A DNA stretch of 12,435 nt from an uncultured Sulfuricurvum sp. (GCF_937936435.1 NZ_CALDDG010000044.1:1-12435); one strand, 5' to 3'. Positions 1-6,781 are shown, counted from the stretch's first letter. The notes: generated from the letters alone by a model not told the origin. Numbers and translations are program-made.

Positions 1-605
1 TCGGATGCGGCCCCGGTACCCTCGCTATCCCCCTTGCAAAACAGGTTAAAGAGGTGATTGCCATCGATTTCTCCGCCCAAATGCTCGCCGAGCTCGAAGC
101 CTATGCCGCACGTGAAGGGGTTACCAACATCAAAACCTACCACATCGGATGGGAAGACGACTGGAGCATTCTTCCGCCCGTCGATATCGCCGTCGCATCA
201 CGCAGCGTCGAGGTCAAAGACATCGATACGGCTCTATCGAAAATGTCCACCCACGCCCGAAAAGCGTGCTATGTTACCTATAAAGCGGGGGGAAGCTTCG
301 TTGATATGGACATCCTCGATTTTATCGGCAAAAAAATTATCGGCAAACCCGATTTTTGGTATATCCCGGTTTTGCTCTACCAGTACGGCTATCTTCCCCG
401 CATCGACTACATTGCGACGCAGCGCGGCAGTCTGCGCTATACGAACGAAGAGGAGTTCGTCGAATCGCTGATATGGAGTCTGGGGGGTCTGGACGAAACA
501 CAGATCGCCAAAGCCAGAGAATACTATCAACTTTTCATTCTCTCCAGAGAACGCAATCCGAAACCTTTTACCTGGGCATTCATCGGATGGGAGACGGTTA
601 AATGA
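1..605 (+). CDS. SAM-dependent methyltransferase, 5'-truncated by the window edge
   Basis: The reading frame is open from the left edge (first full codon at base 3) and ends in TGA at 603-605, so the N-terminus lies outside. The visible part is 200 residues. It begins with GCGPGTLAIPLA, the glycine-rich motif I of class I Rossmann methyltransferases, followed by VIAIDFS with the acidic residue that usually holds the SAM ribose. A GTG at 54 is internal, because motif I lies before it. The C-terminal half (residues about 95-200) has no motif I recognise, so the substrate is unknown. The gene overlaps modD by four bases (ATGA) and is very likely co-transcribed with the molybdate genes. A role linked to molybdate uptake or to the ModD reaction is inferred from position only. 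Confidence 0.85.
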   Translation, partial: GCGPGTLAIPLAKQVKEVIAIDFSAQMLAELEAYAAREGVTNIKTYHIGWEDDWSILPPVDIAVASRSVEVKDIDTALSKMSTHARKACYVTYKAGGSFVDMDILDFIGKKIIGKPDFWYIPVLLYQYGYLPRIDYIATQRGSLRYTNEEEFVESLIWSLGGLDETQIAKAREYYQLFILSRERNPKPFTWAFIGWETVK

Positions 606-1450
606 TCACCCTCAGCGATAACGAACTCGAATCTCTTCTACTCGAAGACGTCCCATACGGCGATCTCACCACCCGATCGCTCGGAATCGACGAACAGCGT
701 GCCCGTATCACCTTCGCCACCCGGGAGCGTCCCCTCGTCGCTTCATGTACCGAAGAGGCGGTTCGACTCTGCGGGCTTTACGGTCTGGAGATCGACGGTT
801 ATGTCAAATCCGGTACCCTCGTCCCTCCCAAAAGCGTTTTTCTGGAAGCCCGCGGCGATGCCGGAAATATCCATCGTATCTGGAAAAGTGTCCAAAATCT
901 CCTCGATTACGCAGGAGGAATCGCTACCTATACCCGCGAAGCCGTTTTGCTGGCACATTCGATCAATCCCGATATCGTCGTTGCTACTACCCGTAAAACG
1001 ACGCCGTTCACCAAAAAAATCGCGATCAAAGCGGTCGAATCGGGCGGAGGGGTTGCCCACCGTTTAGGGCTCTCCGAATCGATCCTCATTTTCGAATACC
1101 ACCGCATCTTTTTCCCAAGCGATGAAGCGTTTCACGAGGCACTTGCCAAAATCAAAAAATCCAATCCCGAGAAAAAAATCGTGATGGAAGCCGAAACAAT
1201 CGATCAGGCGGTTTTATTCGCATCGATGGGGGCGGATATTCTCCAGCTCGAAAAACTTCCCCTCTCCAAACTTTCCGATGCCGTACAGCGTTTGCGAAAC
1301 GATTTCCCGCATCTGATTCTCATAGCAACCGGAGGAATCAGCGCTAAAAATATCGCAGAATATGCCGGAACGGGCGTCGATATGATCGTCACATCCTCAC
1401 CGTATAATGCCAATCCCGCCGATATCAAAGTTACCATCGAGCCGCTATGA
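602..1450 (+). CDS. modD: ModD, quinolinate phosphoribosyltransferase-like protein of molybdate operons
   Basis: This 282-residue protein has the whole type II phosphoribosyltransferase (NadC-like) layout. The N-terminal PYGDLTTR segment (about 18-25) is typical of ModD and NadC. The central ATTRKTTPFTKKIAIKAVE stretch is the phosphate/quinolinate-binding region, followed by GGGVAHRLGLSESILIF. The C-terminal IATGGIS (about 240-246) belongs to the barrel phosphate site. ModD proteins are NadC paralogues encoded beside molybdate transporters, and their true reaction is not established. The neighbours (methyltransferase, Mop protein, modB, modC) favour ModD over NadC, and no nadA or nadB is seen nearby. 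ATG at 602 overlaps the previous stop, and the stop at 1448-1450 overlaps the next start, so translational coupling is likely. Confidence 0.85.
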   Translation: MITLSDNELESLLLEDVPYGDLTTRSLGIDEQRARITFATRERPLVASCTEEAVRLCGLYGLEIDGYVKSGTLVPPKSVFLEARGDAGNIHRIWKSVQNLLDYAGGIATYTREAVLLAHSINPDIVVATTRKTTPFTKKIAIKAVESGGGVAHRLGLSESILIFEYHRIFFPSDEAFHEALAKIKKSNPEKKIVMEAETIDQAVLFASMGADILQLEKLPLSKLSDAVQRLRNDFPHLILIATGGISAKNIAEYAGTGVDMIVTSSPYNANPADIKVTIEPL

Positions 1451-1845
1451 ATACCTTACAAGCCACAATCAGCGGTATCGCCTCATCAGGACACATCTCT
1501 TCGATTCGGGTCTCTGTCGGTCCGGACGAATTTTATCTTCTGCTGGCCGAGCATACGGACGATTTGATGTTCAATCACTCCGTTACCTTGGCCTTTAAAG
1601 AGACCGAGGTGATTTTGGCAAAAGGGGTAGTCGCTTCGAGCGCCAATGTCCAAAATGCTTCGGTCAAAATGATCGAAAAAGGGGATATCCTCTCCCAGAT
1701 CACCCTAGCCTATCACGATACGGTTATTAAAGCATTGATTCCGACCCTTACGTTTGAAGCCCTCGATATCCGCGAAGGCGATGACGTACGCTGGATCGTC
1801 CAACCGAGTGAAATTTCCCTCTTACGGAGCAGCCATGGAATCTGA
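1447..1845 (+). CDS. Mop/TOBE-domain molybdate-binding protein, two modules
   Basis: This 132-residue protein consists of two tandem Mop/TOBE-like modules. Module one starts near LQATISGIASSGHISSIRVSV and ends around residue 60. Module two follows (about 65-125) and includes SQITLAYHDTVIKALIP and ends with VRWIVQPSEISLL. Mop modules bind molybdate or tungstate oxyanions at subunit interfaces. There is no helix-turn-helix, so this is not a full ModE regulator. Placed between modD and modB and overlapping both genes (4 bases and 11 bases), it probably buffers intracellular molybdate or modulates the transporter. It is more divergent than the molbindin encoded at 4086-4502. Confidence 0.75.
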   Translation: MNTLQATISGIASSGHISSIRVSVGPDEFYLLLAEHTDDLMFNHSVTLAFKETEVILAKGVVASSANVQNASVKMIEKGDILSQITLAYHDTVIKALIPTLTFEALDIREGDDVRWIVQPSEISLLRSSHGI

Positions 1846-2509
1846 ATTCATAAGTACGATGGCTTTGACCTTTAAACTCGCCGCCATCACGACAGCGATC
1901 CTTCTCGTCATTGCCATTCCGCTTGCATCGTTCATTGTCTTCAGCCGTGTGCGGTTTAAAAGCATAATCGAAACCATCGTCTCGATGCCTCTGGTACTTC
2001 CGCCGTCCGTACTGGGGTTTTATCTTCTCATTACGTTTAGCCCCTCTTCTACCGTCGGGACATTTCTTACCGAACACGGTATCCGTCTGGCTTTCAGTTT
2101 TGAAGGTCTCGTTGTCGGCTCCGTCCTCTTCAGTCTCCCGTTTATGGTTCATCCGATCCAATCGGCTCTGGCACAGGTTCCCCGCTCTATTTTCGAAGCC
2201 GCCTATACTCTGGGAAAATCCAAATTCCAAACGATGACGCGGGTAATCCTCCCCTCCATTCGGCACGGACTCATTTCGGGTATCGTTCTGGCATTTGCCC
2301 ATACGGTCGGAGAGTTCGGAGTGATTTTGATGATCGGAGGAAATATCCCCGGAGAGACACGGGTCGCATCGATCGCCATCTATGACGAAGTCGAATCGCT
2401 CAACTACGCTTTGGCACACCAATACGCGCTGACACTGTTTGCAGTCACCTTTGCAATCCTCCTTCTCGTCTATACCCTCAATAAAAAATCGCTCGGGGAG
2501 ATTCGATGA
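1835..2509 (+). CDS. modB: ModB, molybdate ABC transporter permease
   Basis: This 224-residue inner-membrane permease has about five to six hydrophobic segments. Examples are the helix near residues 10-30 (LKLAAITTAILLVIAIPLA), one at 50-70 (MPLVLPPSVLGFYLLI) and the last near 195-217. The cytoplasmic EAA loop that docks on the ATPase is clear: EAAYTLGKSKF followed by RVILPSI (about 128-150). The segment AHTVGEFGVILMIGGNIPG is characteristic of ModB/CysT-type permeases. I chose ATG 1835 because ACGGAGC lies just upstream and MESEFISTMALTF is a typical ModB start. The same frame is open further upstream (from 1754), but that part is shadowed by the Mop gene. It overlaps the Mop gene by 11 bases and modC by four. 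Confidence 0.93.
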   Translation: MESEFISTMALTFKLAAITTAILLVIAIPLASFIVFSRVRFKSIIETIVSMPLVLPPSVLGFYLLITFSPSSTVGTFLTEHGIRLAFSFEGLVVGSVLFSLPFMVHPIQSALAQVPRSIFEAAYTLGKSKFQTMTRVILPSIRHGLISGIVLAFAHTVGEFGVILMIGGNIPGETRVASIAIYDEVESLNYALAHQYALTLFAVTFAILLLVYTLNKKSLGEIR

Positions 2510-3381
2510 TATCCATAAACGTAACCAAACATCTCGATACCGCCGAAGGCTCTGTTGAAGCCCATTTCGAGCTCGAAATCGGCGACAGCGAATTTCTCAC
2601 CCTCTTCGGCCCTTCCGGTGCCGGGAAAACGACCTTATTACGGATGATCGCAGGATTGGAAACCCCTGATAGCGGAGCTATCGAAGTCGACGGCGAAGTA
2701 TGGTTTGACACTACCCGCCGTATCAATCTCACTCCCCAAAAACGGAGCATCGGCTTCGTGTTCCAAGACTACGCACTTTTCCCTACTATGTCCGTTCGGG
2801 AGAATCTCCTCTTTGCCGCAGAAAACGATGAACAGCGCCGCGGTGTCGATGAACTGATTGAACTGATCGAGCTTACCGCACTCTCCGATCGGCTCCCATC
2901 CAGCCTCTCGGGAGGGCAAAAACAGCGGGTCGCATTAGGGCGCTCGCTCGTACGCCGTCCTAAAATTTTGCTGCTGGATGAACCGCTTTCGGCGCTTGAT
3001 CCTTCCATGCGTCAAAAACTTCAGGACGAACTCGCCCAGATTCATAAACGGTTTAAAATTACCACTCTGCTGGTGAGTCACGATATCGCCGAAACGGTTA
3101 AACTCTCCGATCGTATGGCATCGGTCAAATCGGGGAAAATCGTGACACTCTCTCCACCATTGGAGTATTTCAGCGAAAAGACCCTGAGCGGAAAACTGCA
3201 GCTTATCGGAGAGGTCTTGAAAATAGAAGAGGATTTTCCGGTCTCTATCGTGACCTTGTTAGTGGGTTCGTCCGTCGTCAGAACCGTCATCAGTACGGAA
3301 GAAGCGGCAGAACTTGCCATCGGTGCTCAGGCGATCATCTCGTCAAAAGCCTTCAACCCGATCGTCATGCCGATCCGATAA
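2506..3381 (+). CDS. modC: ModC, molybdate ABC transporter ATP-binding protein
   Basis: This 291-residue ATPase energises ModB. Walker A GPSGAGKTT is at residues 35-43, followed by FVFQDYALFPTMSVREN (the Q-loop region). The ABC signature LSGGQKQR starts near residue 134, Walker B ILLLDEP is at 154-160, and the H-loop histidine is in LLVSHDI. Residues about 225-291 form one C-terminal TOBE/Mop module that usually senses molybdate. The protein is shorter than the roughly 350-residue enterobacterial ModC, which carries a double C-terminal module. The ATGA overlap with modB shows coupling. It is the last gene of this operon, and the next gene converges from the minus strand 13 bases away. I see no obvious hairpin terminator in that gap. 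Confidence 0.93.
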   Translation: MISINVTKHLDTAEGSVEAHFELEIGDSEFLTLFGPSGAGKTTLLRMIAGLETPDSGAIEVDGEVWFDTTRRINLTPQKRSIGFVFQDYALFPTMSVRENLLFAAENDEQRRGVDELIELIELTALSDRLPSSLSGGQKQRVALGRSLVRRPKILLLDEPLSALDPSMRQKLQDELAQIHKRFKITTLLVSHDIAETVKLSDRMASVKSGKIVTLSPPLEYFSEKTLSGKLQLIGEVLKIEEDFPVSIVTLLVGSSVVRTVISTEEAAELAIGAQAIISSKAFNPIVMPIR

Positions 3382-3394
3382 TACGGACGGCTGA

Positions 3395-3946
3395 CTAACT
3401 GCATCGATCCAGCAATGTAAAATCGGCCAGATCGGTCCAAATCGATCCATAGGGATACCGTTCGACCGGAGCTTTGGAAGTACGGCGATTGATCATCCAG
3501 ACCGACAGCGGCTCGATCCAATTCCAAAACTCTTCGATACATTCGGAGGGCATTGACATATCTTTGATCACTTTTTTATACGTCGCAAGCCAAATATCCC
3601 TCGCCTGCTCATCTACCGTCATTTGAAAATAACGCATTCGCAAAGCGGGATATCCGATAAGCGGCGGAGAGAATCTGCCGCGAGAAAGCATCTCTACAAA
3701 AAAGTCGGCGGTTTTTGTCGTAGCAAACTCGAATGCCTCCTCTTCGGAGGGCAACAAATCGCCGGCTTCGCTCAAACGGAGCAGGTTATGGTGGTAACGG
3801 ACCATTTTACGTATCTTATCCGAACCCCATAACATAAAAAGGCGATGCGACGGAAGCGGAACTTCCGGATAGCGATTGCCGCGATAACTGAGCGAATGTC
3901 CCTCTTCGATAGAAGAAGCCTCGTGTGTTTGCATGATCTGAGTCAT
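3395..3946 (-). CDS. Truncated-haemoglobin-like (group II type) protein with altered haem ligands
   Basis: Translated from ATG at 3946 this is 183 residues. I prefer that start to the upstream TTG at 3961 because AAAGGGGG sits four bases before it. Residues about 36-155 resemble group II truncated globins. The diagnostic stretch PALRMRYFQMT followed by ARDIWLA (101-121) aligns without gaps to the F-helix region RLRMRHAPF...RDAWL of mycobacterial trHbO, and the conserved G-helix Trp is W119. At the F8 position, where the haem-binding His should be, there is Y106. The B10 Tyr position reads H53 and the CD1 Tyr position L65. About 35 extra residues precede the globin part and about 28 follow it. 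Haem binding is therefore uncertain; it could use Tyr ligation or be a haem-less sensor fold. A ModE-like operator lies directly upstream. Confidence 0.7.
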   Translation of the reverse strand: MTQIMQTHEASSIEEGHSLSYRGNRYPEVPLPSHRLFMLWGSDKIRKMVRYHHNLLRLSEAGDLLPSEEEAFEFATTKTADFFVEMLSRGRFSPPLIGYPALRMRYFQMTVDEQARDIWLATYKKVIKDMSMPSECIEEFWNWIEPLSVWMINRRTSKAPVERYPYGSIWTDLADFTLLDRCS

Positions 3947-3966
3947 TGTGCCCCCTTTCAAAACTA

Positions 3967-3992
3967 TCGTTATATCTAAAATGATATAATGA
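3967..3992 (-). promoter_or_regulatory. Candidate ModE-type operator of the globin-like gene
   Basis: There are two ten-base arms, TCGTTATATC and GATATAATGA, around a six-base spacer. The arms are inverted copies with one mismatch. Arm sequence and spacing resemble the enterobacterial ModE operator (CGnTATATA arms six to seven bases apart). The site is 21 bases upstream of the globin-like start codon and contains both possible minus-strand -10 boxes (TATAAC at 3969-3974 and TATATC at 3983-3988), which would fit repression. No modE gene is visible in the window, so the binding protein is inferred. Confidence 0.6.
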
Positions 3993-3999
3993 ACTACAG

Positions 4000-4018
4000 A
4001 AGAAATTTCTTAAAGAAA
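4000..4018. repeat. Two overlapping perfect palindromes
   Basis: AAGAAATTTCTT (4000-4011) is a perfect 12-base palindrome. Its right half pairs again with the following AAGAAA (TTTCTT-A-AAGAAA, 4006-4018). The block lies just upstream of the candidate ModE operator of the minus-strand globin-like gene. It could be a second regulator site, or simply AT-rich sequence. Confidence 0.35.
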
Positions 4019-4045
4019 AAACTTAACAAGAAAAGATTTAAGGAT

Positions 4046-4078
4046 AAAAATCGGAGGATTCCGGAGAGAGCCCCGGAA
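4046..4078 (-). terminator. Possible terminator after the molbindin gene
   Basis: Read on the minus strand, TTCCGG and CCGGAA (a perfect six-base stem with an eight-base loop, 4059-4078) are followed by a run of five T at 4046-4050. It lies 7 bases beyond the molbindin stop. The eight-base gap between stem and T-run makes it a weak intrinsic terminator. It would separate the molbindin transcript from the globin-like gene. Confidence 0.4.
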
Positions 4079-4085
4079 CGACGAA

Positions 4086-4502
4086 TTATTTAGCGAGAAT
4101 AATAAAATTAGCTTTGATCAATGCATAAACTTTATCGCCGACGCTGAAGCCCAAATCTTCAACTGCATCTTCGGTAATCACCGCGGTCAGAGTTTGATCT
4201 CCCATAGCCAGCTTAAGTTCGCCGTTGACAATACCGTTTTTCACTTCGAGAACTTTGGTTTCGATGACGTTACGAGTGCTGATTTTACCCGGGTTCTCTT
4301 TTGAAACCATGACAAAAGGAGCTTTGATGATCGCATAGATGCTTTCACCGATACTGAGTTGCATATCGTCGACCGAATCATTAGTAATGACGGCTTTTAA
4401 AACGGTTCCGCCGCCGATATTCAAAACGATTTCGCTGTTGATTTGACCTTTTTTGATCTCGGAGATCGTACCTTTAAGCTCGTTGCGTGCGCTGGTTTTC
4501 AT
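4086..4502 (-). CDS. Molbindin, tandem Mop-domain molybdate/tungstate-binding protein
   Basis: The protein is 138 residues from the ATG at 4502, which has AAAAGGA six bases upstream. The same frame stays open further upstream to 4598, but that extension looks like untranslated leader. Two clearly homologous Mop modules cover it. Module one (about 4-66) runs from ARNELKGTISEIKKGQINSE to YAIIKAPFVMVSKE. Module two (about 73-138) runs from STRNVIETKVLEVKNGIVNGE to YALIKANFIILAK. Shared patterns are VLNIGGG / LKLAMGD and KAVITNDSVDDM / TAVITEDAVEDL. Molbindins are small cytoplasmic proteins that store or buffer molybdate and tungstate oxyanions. The gene is separate from the mod operon and transcribed the other way, divergently from the two-component genes. 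Confidence 0.88.
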   Translation of the reverse strand: MKTSARNELKGTISEIKKGQINSEIVLNIGGGTVLKAVITNDSVDDMQLSIGESIYAIIKAPFVMVSKENPGKISTRNVIETKVLEVKNGIVNGELKLAMGDQTLTAVITEDAVEDLGFSVGDKVYALIKANFIILAK

Positions 4503-4580
4503 GACAAATCCTTTTAAGAATAATATGGAGTTTGTCTGCGGTTGTGAAAGTATCCTCCACATCAACTTAAAAGTATTCTT

Positions 4581-4599
4581 GTTGTTATTTTGATACAAC
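4581..4599 (-). promoter_or_regulatory. Inverted repeat upstream of the molbindin gene
   Basis: GTTGT (4581-4585) and ACAAC (4595-4599) are perfect inverted arms nine bases apart, about 80 bases upstream of the molbindin start. On the minus strand the outer part reads CGTTGTATC, which resembles one arm of the ModE-like site at 3967-3992, but the spacing differs. A candidate minus-strand -10 (TATAAA, plus-strand 4616-4621) lies upstream of it. This is a weak operator candidate. Confidence 0.3.
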
Positions 4600-4643
4600 G
4601 TAGGCTAAGATTTATTTTATAATCTATTCGGTTTCTCTATCGG

Positions 4644-4652
4644 TGCTATAAT
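4644..4652 (+). promoter_or_regulatory. Extended -10 promoter of the two-component genes
   Basis: TGCTATAAT contains a perfect TATAAT (4647-4652) preceded by the TG of an extended -10. A start site near 4659 would give a leader of about 35 bases to the response regulator ATG at 4694. No clear -35 box is seen, which is usual for Campylobacterota housekeeping promoters. Confidence 0.6.
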
Positions 4653-4693
4653 CCTTCTACATAAATTGCCCTGAACCGGAGAAATTGCGCCCG

Positions 4694-5383
4694 ATGCAAT
4701 CGAACACCTCTACACTGCCCAAAATTCTTCTCCTTGAAGACGATGAAACCCTCTCGGAAATCCTGCAGGAGTTCCTCGAAGAAAAAGGGTATGAGGTCAT
4801 TGCGGTATATGATGGTCACGAAGCCGTCGATCGGGCTTATTCTGATGCTTTCGATCTGTTCTTGTTCGACATCAAGGTCCCGTTTCAAAACGGCTTTGAC
4901 GTCCTTTCTCAATTACGCCTCGAAGGGGAAGAGTCTCCCGCCGTATTTATCAGTTCGCTCGGAAGTATCGAAGACCTTTCGCGGGCATACGATGCCGGGT
5001 GCGACGATTTTTTACGTAAACCCTTTGAACTCCAAGAACTCGAAATACGGATCAAAGCCCTTCTTAAACGTCGTTTCTATCACAAATCGGATGAAAAAAT
5101 CCGTCTATGCGAAGGGATTTATTTCCATTTGCAGCGTAACCGTCTGTACCGGAACGACGAAGAGATTCCCCTTTCGCGCAAAGAGGCTAAAATTCTCAAA
5201 ACGCTCTTAGCCCACCCGGGTGAAATCGTCTCAAATGAGCAATTGTTCGCGGCAGCCTGGGATTATGACGACGAAACCCGTGAAGAGAGCCTGCGTACCC
5301 ATATTAAAAACCTCCGTAAGATATTAGGAAAAGAGACCATTACCAACATCCGAGCCCAGGGGTATTTTCTTGCTCAAAGCTGA
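4694..5383 (+). CDS. OmpR/PhoB-family response regulator
   Basis: The protein is 229 residues from ATG 4694. CGGAGA lies about 10 bases before it, whereas the in-frame TTG at 4685 would be too close to that site. The receiver domain (about 10-122) has the acidic pair D16/D17 in LLLEDD, the phospho-acceptor D59 in LFLFDIKVP, S87 in FISS, and K109 in FLRKPFE. The C-terminal winged helix (about 133-229) shows the OmpR/PhoB patterns EIPLSRKEAKILKTLLAHPG and ESLRTHIKNLRKILG, ending at the wing, NIRAQGYFLA. It overlaps the kinase gene by 14 bases. Phosphorylated regulators of this family usually bind direct repeats about one helical turn apart. Such repeats (TTCACAC, 11-base period) lie in front of two downstream genes. 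Confidence 0.93.
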   Translation: MQSNTSTLPKILLLEDDETLSEILQEFLEEKGYEVIAVYDGHEAVDRAYSDAFDLFLFDIKVPFQNGFDVLSQLRLEGEESPAVFISSLGSIEDLSRAYDAGCDDFLRKPFELQELEIRIKALLKRRFYHKSDEKIRLCEGIYFHLQRNRLYRNDEEIPLSRKEAKILKTLLAHPGEIVSNEQLFAAAWDYDDETREESLRTHIKNLRKILGKETITNIRAQGYFLAQS

Positions 5384-6542
5384 ACGTGCTTCGCTGATCC
5401 AGTTCGTCTTACTGTTCGTCATTTTAAACACCCTTTTTTTATTGACCCTCTCCGTGCTGTATTATTACTACCAAAAAAATATCTACTACGAATTACGGCA
5501 AAATTCGATGCTTTTTTATGCCGGTAAAGTGTACGACAACATCTATTCCGCCGAGTCGGTCGAGGAGATGCGCCGTCATGTCATCAAAGACCCCCGTTTT
5601 GAAATCGCTTTTTTAGACAAACACAAAAGAGTTCTATTCGCCTCTTCTACAGGATTCGACGTACCGATCCGAGAGGGAATTTTCGAATTTAAAGACCATT
5701 TATATCAAATGGAATCGATTGAAATGAAATCGCTCCACACCGTACGCTACATTGCCATACGGGCCGATTCGATCGAACCCGAACTTGCCAAAACACGCGA
5801 AGCTATTTATATCGTTCTTATTTTCTCAACTTTGTTCATGACGCTGATGATCTACACCCTCTCGAAGCTTTTTCTCCGCCCTTTGCGTGTCTACATCGGC
5901 AAATTGGACCGTTTTATCCGTGATACGACGCATGAGCTTAATACTCCCCTCTCCATCATCAGTATGAGCCTCGAACGCCTCAGAGAAGAAGAGCTTGCCC
6001 CCAAAGCATTGAAACATACCGAACGGATCACGGTAGCGCTTCGAACGATTTCCCATCTCTATAACGACCTTACATTTTTGACGCTGTATCAAAAAACCCG
6101 TTCATACACTCATACGATTGATCTTTCCGTCCTTTTGAAAGAACGGATCGACTATTTTCGTCCCCTCGCCGATGCCAAAAAAATCAGTTTCGAGCTCGAT
6201 ATCCATTCCGTAACCATCGATGCCGATACCGAAAAAATGGCCCGTATTATCGATAATCTTCTCTCCAACGCGATCAAATACAATAAACGCTCCGGTACGA
6301 TCAGTGTCATTCTAAAAGAGAATGCATTGAGTGTAAGCGATACGGGAATCGGTATCCCCGAAGATAAGCTGCACGATATTTTTATCCGCTATTCACGCTT
6401 TGATGACGCTAACGGCGGCTTCGGGATCGGTTTGAATATCGTCCGTATAATTGCTGCAGAATACGGATTTGCAATCGACGTAGAGTCTAAAATCGACGTA
6501 GGGACGACATTTACTCTAAACCTCACCCCCGCTTCACACTAA
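5370..6542 (+). CDS. Membrane sensor histidine kinase
   Basis: The protein is 390 residues, starting at TTG 5370 with AGGGG seven bases upstream. No in-frame ATG precedes the first membrane helix, so the TTG start is favoured. Helix one spans about residues 9-33, helix two about 145-167 (IYIVLIFSTLFMTLMIY), with a periplasmic sensing region of about 110 residues between them. The phospho-acceptor is H188 in HELNTPL, the variant H-box common in Campylobacterota. The catalytic domain shows DNLLSNAIKYN (N box), DTGIGIP (G1), FIRYSRF (F box) and GFGIGLN (G2). Only a short linker, with no recognisable HAMP, joins helix two to the H-box. The signal is unknown. The first TTCACAC box pair overlaps the 3' end of this gene. 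Confidence 0.92.
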   Translation: MLKAERASLIQFVLLFVILNTLFLLTLSVLYYYYQKNIYYELRQNSMLFYAGKVYDNIYSAESVEEMRRHVIKDPRFEIAFLDKHKRVLFASSTGFDVPIREGIFEFKDHLYQMESIEMKSLHTVRYIAIRADSIEPELAKTREAIYIVLIFSTLFMTLMIYTLSKLFLRPLRVYIGKLDRFIRDTTHELNTPLSIISMSLERLREEELAPKALKHTERITVALRTISHLYNDLTFLTLYQKTRSYTHTIDLSVLLKERIDYFRPLADAKKISFELDIHSVTIDADTEKMARIIDNLLSNAIKYNKRSGTISVILKENALSVSDTGIGIPEDKLHDIFIRYSRFDDANGGFGIGLNIVRIIAAEYGFAIDVESKIDVGTTFTLNLTPASH

Positions 6543-6565
6543 CTTCACACTCACTCCTTTATACT
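6533..6565 (+). promoter_or_regulatory. Predicted activated promoter, TTCACAC tandem boxes plus -10, copy 1
   Basis: TTCACAC occurs at 6533-6539 and 6544-6550, an 11-base period. Nine bases later comes TATACT (6560-6565), a good -10. The boxes sit where a -35 would be, the usual place for an OmpR-type activator. The first box overlaps the kinase stop codon. The same 33-base layout recurs at 6839-6871. Confidence 0.6.
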
Positions 6566-6573
6566 TTCACCAC

Positions 6574-6587
6574 GTACAGAAATGTAC
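6574..6587 (+). repeat. Inverted repeat GTACA-GAAA-TGTAC
   Basis: Perfect five-base arms around a GAAA spacer lie at the expected transcription start of the copy 1 promoter. It could be a small RNA hairpin with a GAAA tetraloop or a protein site. Confidence 0.4.
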
Positions 6588-6607
6588 TACGCTCCTTAAA
6601 GGATTCG

Positions 6608-6709
6608 ATGAAAGAAAAGGTAATCGCTCTTGTTCATGCGCTCTATATGAACTTGATTTTTTGCTGCCTATGCTGCTGTGCAAGCGGAAACAATACTCCC
6701 AAAAGATGA
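6608..6709 (+). CDS. 33-residue Cys-rich small ORF, possible leader or membrane peptide
   Basis: The ORF starts at ATG 6608 with AAAGGA four bases upstream, and runs 33 codons to TGA at 6707-6709. The peptide begins MKEKVIALVHALYMNLIF, has CCLCCCAS in the middle (five Cys within six codons, residues 19-24) and ends GNNTPKR. It has a short basic N-terminus and a hydrophobic core, so it could insert in the membrane. It could also be a leader peptide whose translation reports cysteine supply, because two perfect hairpins follow. It lies between the kinase gene and tatA, behind a predicted activated promoter. I do not recognise a family. The evidence is the ribosome-binding site, the promoter and the unusual Cys run. 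Expression is unproven. Confidence 0.45.
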   Translation: MKEKVIALVHALYMNLIFCCLCCCASGNNTPKR

Positions 6710-6729
6710 CGGAATATCCGCCGTCATCT
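6704..6729 (+). terminator. Perfect 9-bp hairpin overlapping the small-ORF stop
   Basis: AGATGACGG and CCGTCATCT form a perfect nine-base stem with an eight-base loop. It is followed by CCTCCTATTTTATC, which is U-rich but has no clean U-run. It overlaps the stop codon of the Cys-rich ORF, so translation would disturb it. It is a terminator or attenuator candidate. Confidence 0.5.
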
Positions 6730-6753
6730 CCTCCTATTTTATCAATCTCTTGT

Positions 6754-6781
6754 TGACTCGGTTTCTCTCTCTTCCGAGTCA
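6754..6781 (+). other. Second hairpin, 8-bp stem
   Basis: TGACTCGG and CCGAGTCA pair perfectly around a 12-base pyrimidine loop. No U-run follows. It lies 24 bases after the first hairpin. The stretch from 6782 to 6838 shows nothing else I can support. Confidence 0.4.

Noticed and set aside
1754..1834. Upstream start for modB
   Set aside because: The extra 27 residues are only the other frame of the Mop gene; ATG 1835 has a ribosome-binding site and matches the family start.
1748..2422. A 224-codon minus-strand frame opposite modB
   Set aside because: It is antisense to a strongly conserved permease, with low-complexity, charged and repetitive composition.
3382..3394. Terminator between the convergent modC and globin-like genes
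   Set aside because: The gap has 13 bases with no hairpin and no T-run.
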